This document shows positions 1 to 7,225 of a DNA stretch of 12,097 nucleotides, in pieces; position 1 is the first letter of the stretch; each line of letters starts with the position of its first letter. The notes beneath the pieces are model-generated. The model did not search any database and had not been told where the DNA came from. It saw nothing but the letters and a program-made list of their open reading frames with translations. Origin of the DNA: an uncultured Collinsella sp. (GTDB lineage Bacteria; Actinomycetota; Coriobacteriia; Coriobacteriales; Coriobacteriaceae); NCBI GenBank assembly GCA_937950415.1, contig CALFDL010000176.1, positions 1 through 12,097 on the forward strand, given 5' to 3'. A program made the position numbers and the translations under genes.

Positions 1-55
1 GCGTGAGCGGGTACAGGCGCGTGCCGGACCCGCCGGCGAGGATGATGCCTTTCAT
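1..55 (-). CDS. rmlA: RmlA, glucose-1-phosphate thymidylyltransferase (5' end only)
   Basis: The minus strand from 55 reads MKGIILAGGSGTRLYPLT and then leaves the window. This is the nucleotide-binding start of RmlA/RfbA, with the family signature G-G-x-G-T-R-L. RmlA joins glucose-1-phosphate and dTTP to give dTDP-glucose, the first step of dTDP-L-rhamnose synthesis in the cytoplasm. The start is secure: an exact GGAGG lies at 65-61, five bases before the ATG. The 55 visible bases are GC-rich (38 of 55), like the other sugar-nucleotide genes here and unlike the adjacent transferase genes. Only 18 codons are visible, so other NDP-sugar pyrophosphorylases with the same start cannot be fully excluded, although the LYPLT ending strongly favours RmlA. 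Confidence 0.88.
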   Translation of the reverse strand, partial: MKGIILAGGSGTRLYPLT

Positions 56-72
56 GTAGTCCTCCGTGTCAT

Positions 73-101
73 TTAACTGATTTAGTTACGACTTATATAA
101 T
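73..101 (+). promoter_or_regulatory. Candidate promoter for the DUF4422-GT2 unit
   Basis: A perfect TATAAT (96-101) is preceded, with 17 bases between, by TTAACT (73-78), which matches four of six positions of the -35 consensus. Transcription would start near 108 and leave a leader of roughly 85 bases before the GTG at 195. The -10 box overlaps that of the candidate minus-strand promoter. This is seen by eye only. Confidence 0.45.
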
Positions 102-122
102 AATCTCTATCGGTCATATCAA
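94..122 (-). promoter_or_regulatory. rmlA: Candidate promoter for rmlA
   Basis: On the minus strand TTGATA (122-117, five of six consensus positions) is followed after 17 bases by TATATA (99-94, four of six). Transcription would start near 87, about 30 bases before the rmlA ATG at 55. It shares most of its -10 box with the opposite promoter, so the two may compete for polymerase. Confidence is limited because the region is AT-rich. Confidence 0.4.
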
Positions 123-194
123 TTAAAAATATATGAGCGATACCCATTGAACAGGCCATCTAATTGCCTCGGCACGGAAAGAGCGTCAGGAACA

Positions 195-1388
195 GTGAAG
201 ATTTACATCGCAGCGCATAAGCACTTTGACATTGATGCGCAAGCGCCGTATCAGCCGCTCTACGTTGGGGCAAGCTCCATTCCAATAGACAATCGTCAGG
301 CTGGATGGCTGTACGACGATCAAGGCGATAATATTTCCCAGAAAAACAAACACTACTGCGAGCTTACCGGCCTCTATTGGATATGGAAGAATTCTCCTGA
401 GTCGATAGTTGGGCTCACGCATTATCGAAGGGCGTTTGAGTCCCCCAATGACTCAAAGCAGATGCTCAAAGACTATGAAATTGAGAACATTCTTACTCAT
501 TATGACTGTATTGTTGCAGCCAAAGAACCCTGCACAAGCTCAATCGGGTGCAACTTAATCACTGTTGCTGAGCAGTATAGAATGATCCATTCTTCGACAG
601 ATCTGCTACAGGCAAGGGAAATCATCAGGACGAAATGCCCTGGCTACTTGGATGCTTTTGATAAAGCAATTTGCGAGGAGTGTTCTTTTTCGCCATGCAA
701 TATGTTTATTTGCAAAAAGGAGCTGATGGACCGATATTGTAAATGGCTTTTCAAAATCGAAAAACAACTTGAGAAGCGTATTGACTATATAAGTGGTCGC
801 GATAGCTATCAACAAAGGATGCCTGGCTTTATCTCAGAACGACTGTTTAATGCCTTCCTTAAAAAGGAAGGCATTAAATGCTATGAATGCCACATCTTTA
901 ACCCAATTAATAAAGAGGCCCTCACGATCAATCAAAGCACGTGGCCTCGAAGGAGACCGCAACTTACATGCTCGTGCTCTACGAATGCCATATTTAACGG
1001 AGTAGACTATTCATCGGTATTTGATTATTCCTTTTATGTAAATCATTACGGGGATCTATTCGATAGATATAAAGACGACCCCCTTGGAGCGCTGGAACAT
1101 TTCATCGCAATCGGCATTAATGAAAATCGAGTTGCACATCCACATTTTTCTATCGGCTCTCTTCTGAATGGAAATCCAGATTTAAGAAGTAGGTGCAGCG
1201 CAAATCTCGAGGCAGCGCAAATGTATATAGCAAATCCTAAAGAATATATGCATCCAATTGGATATGAAAACATTCATCCGCAAGACGAGCAAAGCAATTC
1301 AACTATGGCCACATGGCATGAACGTCGAATAACAGCGGCGCGTATTCGGTACCAAGAAAGAATCGAGAGACTACCTGTACTGGATTAA
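195..1388 (+). CDS. DUF4422 putative glycosyltransferase with C-terminal repeat tail
   Basis: The product is 397 residues. Residues 1 to about 238 match the DUF4422 family of capsule and exopolysaccharide loci, whose members are thought to be glycosyltransferases; no reaction can be assigned here. Visible family features are KIYIAAHKHFD at the N-terminus, YWIWKN (61-66), GLTHYRR (73-79), NMFICKK (169-175) and GFISERL (211-217). The GTG at 195 is preferred because it places KIYIAAHK at residue 2, as in the family, and a short AGGA lies at 188-191. The frame stays open upstream to a TTG at 147, giving 16 extra residues that look unrelated to the family. Residues 276-331 form a second segment (FDYSFYVNHYGDLF, then HFIAIGINENR, then GNPDL) resembling the degenerate 'YxxxNPDV...G..EGR' repeats attached to some glycosyltransferases. 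The gene heads a two-gene unit with the GT2 downstream (75-base gap). Its coding sequence is AT-rich and contains a perfect 15-bp inverted repeat. Confidence 0.85.
   Translation: MKIYIAAHKHFDIDAQAPYQPLYVGASSIPIDNRQAGWLYDDQGDNISQKNKHYCELTGLYWIWKNSPESIVGLTHYRRAFESPNDSKQMLKDYEIENILTHYDCIVAAKEPCTSSIGCNLITVAEQYRMIHSSTDLLQAREIIRTKCPGYLDAFDKAICEECSFSPCNMFICKKELMDRYCKWLFKIEKQLEKRIDYISGRDSYQQRMPGFISERLFNAFLKKEGIKCYECHIFNPINKEALTINQSTWPRRRPQLTCSCSTNAIFNGVDYSSVFDYSFYVNHYGDLFDRYKDDPLGALEHFIAIGINENRVAHPHFSIGSLLNGNPDLRSRCSANLEAAQMYIANPKEYMHPIGYENIHPQDEQSNSTMATWHERRITAARIRYQERIERLPVLD
846..878. repeat. Perfect 15-bp inverted repeat inside the DUF4422 gene
   Basis: The arm at 846-860 (TTTAATGCCTTCCTT) is exactly the reverse complement of 864-878, with a three-base AAA loop at 861-863. 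The RNA would form a strong hairpin. It lies in codons for LFNAFLKKEGIK, a region that fits the family, so it has not been inserted at the cost of the protein. No run of T follows on either strand, so it does not look like a standard terminator. Confidence 0.85.
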
Positions 1389-1463
1389 TTCAATGCAAGA
1401 ATAAACCTGAGATCAAAGTGAAATAGTGCAGGCATCCTCAGTGCAACGGAAAGGTAAATTGAA

Positions 1464-3863
1464 ATGAAAATTAGCATGGATTGTATTTGCCGTGGAAGCG
1501 GAAAGGTGTACGTTCTCCTAAAGAATGTTGAGATAGACGCATCAAATATTCAGGTGACAGCAGCGAAGAGCGAGGGAACGACAATACCAAGCTCTATCTA
1601 TCCATACGAGTCAAATAAAAATCAATACGTCGTAGTTCTTCCCGACCTTGGAACTGGTGATTGCGATATTCAGATTAATGATTTGAGTGCGCGATGCGTC
1701 TACGATGTCATTAAAATCAGCTTTAGCACGGCAAAATGGGCGTCAAGATTAAACTATAAATTAAAGAATGATTTGTCCCATTCCATTAGGAACTATGACG
1801 ATAAGCACGACTTGGATGTAGCAAGCATGCGTTTTCACGAGTTTATCGAAGATGGAGATGAGGCCATTCTTCGCTGCTCAGTAAAACTTCCTCAGCGCGA
1901 AGACAACAAAATAGCCATCAGCTGCTTCGATACCTCGATGAATCGTATTGAGATCGAGCCGATCACAACCGATGACATTACGATCCCCTTGTGGTTTGCT
2001 CCCAATAAAAAACGTCGCGAAATTCAATACTCGGTCCGAATCACAAATAGCACAAATAGGCTTATCTTCACAATCGAAGACGACAACCACCCAAGCTTTA
2101 ACAGCTTCGCTGTTGTGGACAACGAAGAGCTCGATAAGCTACGCATTTTAACCACATCGAAAATGAAACCTATTTCGATTGATCCATCTGCATATCCAAA
2201 TTGGCTCGAGCAACACAAGGCAAGCTCGGCGATACTCGAAAAACAATCGATGGTTACCTTCAAGGAAATGCCTTTGTTTAGCATCGTCGTTCCCCTATTC
2301 AACACACCCGAAAATCTGTTCAGGGAAATGGTGGAATCGGTTCTTATACAGAGCTATGCAAACTGGGAGCTTGTGCTAGTCAATGCAAGCCCAGATAACA
2401 GTGCGCTTGCAGATATAATCGAAGCCGCTAAGATTAAAGACGCTCGCATTAAGGTGATAGAGCTAGCAAACAATGCCGGCATTTCCAAAAACACTCTTGC
2501 TGGGACAAAAGAAGCAAATGGAGATTTCATTTGCTTCTTAGACCACGACGATACTCTCGAGCCCTCGGCGCTTTATGAATATGCGCATGCAATTAATGCT
2601 GAAAACAATACTGATCTAATTTACTGCGACGAAGACAAACTGTTTGTCAATGGCAGCTATGGCGATCCGTTCTTTAAGCCAGATTTAAGCATCGATTTGC
2701 TGCGAAGCGTTAATTATATTTGCCATTTCCTTGCAATCAGAAAAACGCTATTCGATTCTCTCGGGTACGGCGACGAACAGTACGATGGAGCCCAAGACCA
2801 CGACTTAACGCTTAAGGCAATCGAAAAAGCACGGCATGTGGTGCACGTGGCTAAAATCCTGTATCACTGGAGAATTAGCGAGAACTCAACTGCAGGTGAC
2901 CCGAACTCAAAGCTATATGCATGGGATGCTGGCGTCAAAGCTGTACAGGCCCATTTGGACAGGCTTGGAATTGCAGCGAAAGTTTACCGCGGAAACGACC
3001 CCTTCACTTATAAAGTTGCCTATGCAGTTCCGGAAAGTCATCCACTTGTTTCAATTGTTATTCCAACAAAGGACCATCCCACAGTTCTCGATACGTGCAT
3101 TAAGTCGATCATAGAACGCTCAACGTACGATAACTACGAAATCATCATTATCGAAAACAACAGCGAGAACCAAGAAACATTCGAGTACTACTCAGAATTG
3201 GAGAAAAGCTATCCCGATACGATTCGCATCGAATATTGGGATGCGGAATTTAATTTCTCAAAACTGATGAACTTTGGCGCTAGCAAAGCAAAGGGCGATT
3301 ATCTTCTCTTGTTAAACAACGATACAGAAGTTATAACCCCAAACTGGATCGAAAACATGCTGGGCATTTGTTCGCGAAAAGAAGTTGGCATTGTTGGTGC
3401 AAGACTTTTCTACAGCGATAATACTCTGCAACATGCAGGCGTCGGCATCGGAGGGATTGGAGCCGGCCACCTCGGAAAAGACTACCCCAGAGGTAAATGG
3501 GGCTACTTCAATCTATGCGATCGTACACAAGATTTAAGTGCCGTGACCGCAGCATGCCTCATGACAAAGAGAGCTGTTTTCGACGAAGTCGGCGGCTTTA
3601 GAGAAGAATTGGCTGTCGCCTTTAATGATGTTGACTATTGCCTCAAAGTGAGGAGTCACAATTATTTGGTTGTATATACACCCGATACTGAGCTGTATCA
3701 TTACGAGTCGTTATCACGAGGCTATGAGATCAGCGATGAAAAGAAAATGAGGTTCCATCGGGAATACTCATTGCTCAACTACCTATGGCCAGAGTACTAC
3801 GTGAAAGGCGATCCGTATATAAACATAAATATCGTCAGTGGAAATCTGTATTATCAAATATAA
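1464..3863 (+). CDS. Two-domain GT2 glycosyltransferase with N-terminal beta-rich domain
   Basis: The product is 799 residues with no evident membrane segment. Two GT-A domains of family GT2 lie in tandem. The first spans about 271-480: SIVVPLFN at 273-280, DHDD at 360-363 in the metal/nucleotide-binding place, QDHDL at 444-448. The second spans about 528-750: SIVIPTKD at 530-537, NNDTE at 618-622, FNDVDYCLK at 720-728. Both keep the acidic motifs, so both look active. Residues 1 to about 265 are rich in alternating hydrophobic strands, have no motif I recognise, and may be a beta-sandwich for substrate or partner binding. Tandem GT2 proteins of this kind, often with rhamnosyl specificity, build O-antigen, capsule and rhamnan backbones. 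The divergent rmlA makes rhamnose a reasonable guess for the donor, but this is inference. The ATG at 1464 follows GGAAAGG (1448-1454) at a good distance. The gene lies 75 bases after the DUF4422 gene and is probably co-transcribed with it. It ends 40 bases before a palindromic terminator. Confidence 0.9.
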   Translation: MKISMDCICRGSGKVYVLLKNVEIDASNIQVTAAKSEGTTIPSSIYPYESNKNQYVVVLPDLGTGDCDIQINDLSARCVYDVIKISFSTAKWASRLNYKLKNDLSHSIRNYDDKHDLDVASMRFHEFIEDGDEAILRCSVKLPQREDNKIAISCFDTSMNRIEIEPITTDDITIPLWFAPNKKRREIQYSVRITNSTNRLIFTIEDDNHPSFNSFAVVDNEELDKLRILTTSKMKPISIDPSAYPNWLEQHKASSAILEKQSMVTFKEMPLFSIVVPLFNTPENLFREMVESVLIQSYANWELVLVNASPDNSALADIIEAAKIKDARIKVIELANNAGISKNTLAGTKEANGDFICFLDHDDTLEPSALYEYAHAINAENNTDLIYCDEDKLFVNGSYGDPFFKPDLSIDLLRSVNYICHFLAIRKTLFDSLGYGDEQYDGAQDHDLTLKAIEKARHVVHVAKILYHWRISENSTAGDPNSKLYAWDAGVKAVQAHLDRLGIAAKVYRGNDPFTYKVAYAVPESHPLVSIVIPTKDHPTVLDTCIKSIIERSTYDNYEIIIIENNSENQETFEYYSELEKSYPDTIRIEYWDAEFNFSKLMNFGASKAKGDYLLLLNNDTEVITPNWIENMLGICSRKEVGIVGARLFYSDNTLQHAGVGIGGIGAGHLGKDYPRGKWGYFNLCDRTQDLSAVTAACLMTKRAVFDEVGGFREELAVAFNDVDYCLKVRSHNYLVVYTPDTELYHYESLSRGYEISDEKKMRFHREYSLLNYLWPEYYVKGDPYININIVSGNLYYQI

Positions 3864-3903
3864 AAGTGTCATGACGCTTAACTCATGAGCACGTAAAGAA
3901 TGG

Positions 3904-3939
3904 AGAATGGGGCTGCCGGTTAACCGACAGCCCCATTCT
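3904..3939. terminator. Palindromic bidirectional terminator between convergent units
   Basis: Bases 3904-3921 and 3922-3939 are reverse complements over 18 positions with one mismatch (C at 3916 opposite A at 3927). The stem includes AATGGGGCTG with a TTAA turn at the centre. It lies between the stop of the plus-strand GT2 (3863) and the stop of the minus-strand membrane protein (3942-3944), so it can serve both. The T-tract is weak on either side, so termination strength is uncertain. Confidence 0.75.
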
Positions 3940-3941
3940 TC

Positions 3942-6125
3942 CTAATAGGTTATTTCATATAGAACGAATCCGTTTGCTGAACCTAATTGCGTAATCCGCA
4001 GTTGATCAGATGAAAACTCCGTCAAATCCCTACTAGACAAAACGTACTTCACATTAAGCTGTCTTAGATTATCTTCAGTCAAATTAACTGTGAAGAGATC
4101 ATCCTGAGTGGAATTAAAAGACGTAGACGGAGTGAATACATTTGCAATGATATGAGCATACCTATTGTATGCGTACTCATTCTCGTTATTATCATCGATA
4201 GAATTCCAACGCGCCAGATCAGGATAAGCATTGGTCGAGTTAATTACAGGCGCTCCATACGCAGCGCAAAGATTGGCAACTGTCCAAGAACCATCGACAA
4301 CCCATTTAACTGAATAATCATCCTTGTCAGCGAACTGATCAACAAGAGACGCCAACTCCGTTTCGGTAAGCGGAGCTGCACCAATTTGTATTGGATTGAT
4401 ACAGCAACCAGGAATTACACCGAAGCAAATAGCAAATGCGACAAATAAACCAATGCAGTTTTTACCAAGGATAAATGCGCTGAACAAAAGGCAGGAAACT
4501 GCACAAAGCAATATCAGCATCAAGAGATACAATTTCCTTGCGACAAGATACTTGGCGGAAAGAAGAATATAAATCTGGAATACTGAACTTAAACAGATTC
4601 CAATCACTAGCAAAACCAACAAAGAACTAATTTGGCTATTAGCCTCTTGGACTTCTTTGGCTTTTTTAACAGATATCAAGAAAAGAAGAAGCTCTAAGTA
4701 CCCAATAGGAAATAAAAGCCGCAGAACAGGTACGTTATACATCAAGGTAATTCGGGATAAAAATGACGGGAAGCCAACGAAGGCAAAAAGAAGGAAAAAT
4801 AACTGAAGGACTAGTAGTGCAATTAAATGCCAATCTCGCTTTTTGATGATACAGGACAGAGACGCAAGAGTCCCAAGAGGGAAAAAGCAGAGAATGGTGG
4901 CAATTTCACATTCATTTGAAACCAAAGGCGTATCAAAAGCATAAAAAAGAGAAAGCGCATTCGAAAAAAGTTCGGGAAGCCCGCTTCCTCCGGTTTCAAA
5001 GCGCGCGCCCGGATAAACCGTATTAACAACAGATGCCATTGCTTCAGAGGACTGGAAAAAAGCGAAAAATACAAGTCCTGCCGAAACCAGCAAACAGAAG
5101 ATCGAAGTTAAAGTGTCACTAATTGACCACGCAAGCACCGAACGGTACTCGCCAGACTTAAGGATTCGACAATAATCAATTGCCCTGAAAACTCCCATGA
5201 GGGCAAAAATGTAGAAAAAAGGAACCATCCAAGCGGGATACATGAGCATTATGTAACAACCGCATAACCATGCAATAGCAACAATCGCAATGACTCTAGT
5301 GCTCCTTTTACGAGTAAAGAGCGTCTTATCTAATAACAAAACAAGGGCTTGACCGTAAAGAACCACCTCGCCTGTACCCCACCACTGAATCAGCGGCGAA
5401 AAACAAAGCAATATTGAAAAGAGCAAACTGAGTGGCTTTGATTTAATCATGAGGAAAGCGCAGTCAAAGGAAACCAGGACCATAATGCATAGCTTCATGG
5501 ACCAAGCAAACGCTAAACCCGATTCAAAACCAAATACCAAATAGCCCCAAAGCACTGGACGAAATAACGAAATTACACTCCAGCAGGCAGCACCATAAAC
5601 CATCCGGACATCTGTTATATCTCCTCTTAAGATTTCCGAAATTGGCGCATAATCATTATGAGACTGAGACAATTGAAATAAAGTACCGACTGAAAACTCA
5701 TCGCTTCGAAGAGACCTAGGTATACCCCAGATGGGAGTCCCGGCGTTCTCAGGAAGCATAATGCTCCACATGCCAAGCGATGAGCCGCTGACTTTAAACA
5801 CCACCGCAAGCATTGCGACAGAAATACCGATTATCCATCGATATTTATATATAAAATCGCTTTTATACTCGATCAGCTTGATTGCTGAGAATAAAAACGC
5901 AACGGTCAATCCACCGATGATGAGAACAGACATACCGTTATTGAGCAGCGAGCTAGCAGTTGTAACACCGATCTTTCCGTAGAAGCTACAAACATAGTTA
6001 ACAAATAAAGATAAGTAAATAAGCGCAAACAAAAAAGATAGCGCAAAACAAGCAGCCCGATAAAGATGAAAATTATCGTTATGCAAATTATTGCTTCGGT
6101 CTTCTGAGGTAAGGTACTTATTCAT
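3942..6125 (-). CDS. Large polytopic membrane protein, probable GT-C-type glycosyltransferase
   Basis: The product is 727 residues. Hydrophobic stretches suggest about 13-14 membrane helices between residues 25 and 575 (for example 25-48, 64-84, 96-112, 336-358, 432-451, 465-486, 531-552). A soluble C-terminal domain of about 150 residues, presumably outside the membrane, follows. The loop after the third helix carries IPRSLRSDEF (135-144); an acidic pair in an early outer loop is typical of GT-C transferases that use polyprenyl-phosphate sugars. The C-terminal domain has a GAPVINSTNAYPDLARW segment (624-640) followed by NRYAHI (654-659), as in the YfhO-like and uncharacterised large membrane proteins of glycan loci. 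It lies 25 bases downstream of the DUF2304 gene and is the last gene of the operon. The likely role is transfer of a lipid-linked sugar to the growing polymer outside the membrane; the sugar is unknown. The start is the ATG at 6125; a GGAG lies rather far upstream (about 13 bases), so initiation may depend on coupling. A polymerase (Wzy-like) role is the main alternative. Confidence 0.75.
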   Translation of the reverse strand: MNKYLTSEDRSNNLHNDNFHLYRAACFALSFLFALIYLSLFVNYVCSFYGKIGVTTASSLLNNGMSVLIIGGLTVAFLFSAIKLIEYKSDFIYKYRWIIGISVAMLAVVFKVSGSSLGMWSIMLPENAGTPIWGIPRSLRSDEFSVGTLFQLSQSHNDYAPISEILRGDITDVRMVYGAACWSVISLFRPVLWGYLVFGFESGLAFAWSMKLCIMVLVSFDCAFLMIKSKPLSLLFSILLCFSPLIQWWGTGEVVLYGQALVLLLDKTLFTRKRSTRVIAIVAIAWLCGCYIMLMYPAWMVPFFYIFALMGVFRAIDYCRILKSGEYRSVLAWSISDTLTSIFCLLVSAGLVFFAFFQSSEAMASVVNTVYPGARFETGGSGLPELFSNALSLFYAFDTPLVSNECEIATILCFFPLGTLASLSCIIKKRDWHLIALLVLQLFFLLFAFVGFPSFLSRITLMYNVPVLRLLFPIGYLELLLFLISVKKAKEVQEANSQISSLLVLLVIGICLSSVFQIYILLSAKYLVARKLYLLMLILLCAVSCLLFSAFILGKNCIGLFVAFAICFGVIPGCCINPIQIGAAPLTETELASLVDQFADKDDYSVKWVVDGSWTVANLCAAYGAPVINSTNAYPDLARWNSIDDNNENEYAYNRYAHIIANVFTPSTSFNSTQDDLFTVNLTEDNLRQLNVKYVLSSRDLTEFSSDQLRITQLGSANGFVLYEITY

Positions 6126-6150
6126 ACGAGTTATTAAACTCCATCTTTAT

Positions 6151-6507
6151 CTAACCCTGCTGGTTGCGCAAAGTATCGTTCTCATTTTCAAGAATCGCAA
6201 TGCGTTGAGTTAAGTTTTTACAAGCCGTAACGAGTCTGCTGATCGCAATACTGAGAGATAGAGAAATCATCAATAAAAGTACTACTGCGACGAGAAAGGC
6301 GAAATTCGAAGGACTGATAAACCCAATACAATCTGAAATTCGATAAATCAACTCCGGAAAGCAAACGCTAAATAATGCCACCACGCACAGGCAGAGCCAT
6401 AGTAACGAGTACTTTAAAAGAAGCTTTCCTTTGCCGACTAAAGAAACGACATAAAAGAATAGACCACTAAAAACTACGCCAGCGCCCACGCGAATTATCA
6501 TACTCAT
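6151..6507 (-). CDS. DUF2304 small membrane protein, partner of the GT2
   Basis: The product is 118 residues, the usual size for DUF2304. Three membrane helices are visible at about 4-24, 32-50 and 67-90. The family-type segment KLLLKYSLLW lies at 28-37 and SPSNF at 65-69. A polar, heptad-like tail (about 93-116) could form a short coiled coil. DUF2304 proteins are commonly encoded directly after a polyprenyl-phosphate GT2, as here: the start ATG overlaps the GT2 stop in an ATGA (6507-6504), implying translational coupling. The role is not established. By analogy with GtrA-like partners it may help anchor the GT2 or move the lipid-linked sugar across the membrane, but this is inference. Confidence 0.85.
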   Translation of the reverse strand: MSMIIRVGAGVVFSGLFFYVVSLVGKGKLLLKYSLLWLCLCVVALFSVCFPELIYRISDCIGFISPSNFAFLVAVVLLLMISLSLSIAISRLVTACKNLTQRIAILENENDTLRNQQG

Positions 6508-7199
6508 TGGTGAGCCGCCTTTCTATAAACAAAACAGGCCATGGAAATTGCGAGCGAAACTTTAATCATGTAATAAATTGATGAAAAGCCAGAAATAGAT
6601 GACACTCCACCCTGTCTCTCACGCATAAGCACGGGAACCTCAACCACTGAAAGACCGGTTTTTAATGCTGCTGCAATAGATTCAGGCTCAGGGTAATCGT
6701 CTGGATAGTCCCTACAGAACAGGTCTATAGCCTTTTTACCACACGCGCGAAATCCAGAAGTTGGATCTTTAATCGTTTTTCCGGTAAATAATCTCAACCA
6801 ACCAGAAAGCCATCGGATACCTACTCTCCTTAAAAATGTTGATTGAAAGCCTTCTGTGGGCACGGCAAATCTGGAACCAATGGCTAAATCGGCACCATCA
6901 ATAATTGGCTCGATTAAGCTCCCAATATAAGAAGGATCATGCTGACCATCACCGTCAACCTGAACATCAACGTCATAGCCTTGCCTGAGCGCATATTTAT
7001 GACCGGCTTGAACGGCACCACCAATGCCTAAATTTTGCGGAAGATCAAGGACATTAAAGTCGTACTGACGACAGATAGATAGCGTATTATCGGTTGAGCC
7101 GTCATAGCCAGCCTCAACAACCGATGAAACAGTCTGAACAATATTGGCTTGCTCATTATAAGCAGGAATGATTACCAACACTCGCAACATGTCATCCAT
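6504..7199 (-). CDS. Polyprenyl-phosphate-type GT2 glycosyltransferase, apparent internal deletion
   Basis: The product is 231 residues and resembles the dolichol/polyprenyl-phosphate sugar synthase group of GT2. VIIPAYNE (9-16) is the first strand of the GT-A fold. VDGDGQHD (81-88) is the metal-binding region, DPTSGFRA (145-152) and YPEPES (169-174) are family signatures, and RERQGGVSSI lies at 193-202. It would load a sugar onto undecaprenyl phosphate at the inner membrane face. The oddity is at 31-37: the text runs GYDGSTD, whereas the family normally has a hydrophobic strand and an acidic residue just before DGSTDNT (roughly DYVVINDGSTD). About seven residues seem to be missing with the frame kept (junction near 7098-7103). 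That strand helps bind the nucleotide, so activity is doubtful. A GGGG run lies five bases before the ATG at 7199; Met4 is an alternative start. The gene starts 26 bases after the WbuB-like gene and overlaps the DUF2304 gene by four bases. Confidence 0.88.
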   Translation of the reverse strand: MDDMLRVLVIIPAYNEQANIVQTVSSVVEAGYDGSTDNTLSICRQYDFNVLDLPQNLGIGGAVQAGHKYALRQGYDVDVQVDGDGQHDPSYIGSLIEPIIDGADLAIGSRFAVPTEGFQSTFLRRVGIRWLSGWLRLFTGKTIKDPTSGFRACGKKAIDLFCRDYPDDYPEPESIAAALKTGLSVVEVPVLMRERQGGVSSISGFSSIYYMIKVSLAISMACFVYRKAAHQ

Positions 7200-7225
7200 T
7201 AAAACCCCAACGATCCAGATTGAAC

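Noticed and set aside
133..150. Five-codon leader peptide (MSDTH) overlapping the TTG at 147
   Set aside because: No Shine-Dalgarno sequence precedes it and nothing suggests attenuation; it is likely chance in AT-rich DNA.
147..194. TTG start adding 16 residues to the DUF4422 protein
   Set aside because: The extra residues (from NRPSNCLG) do not fit the family, which starts at KIYxxxHK. No good ribosome site precedes 147. It is kept only as a possible alternative.
1389..1463. Possible regulatory structure between the DUF4422 gene and the GT2
   Set aside because: Only short GTGCA direct repeats and weak pairing are visible; nothing beyond a ribosome site could be supported.
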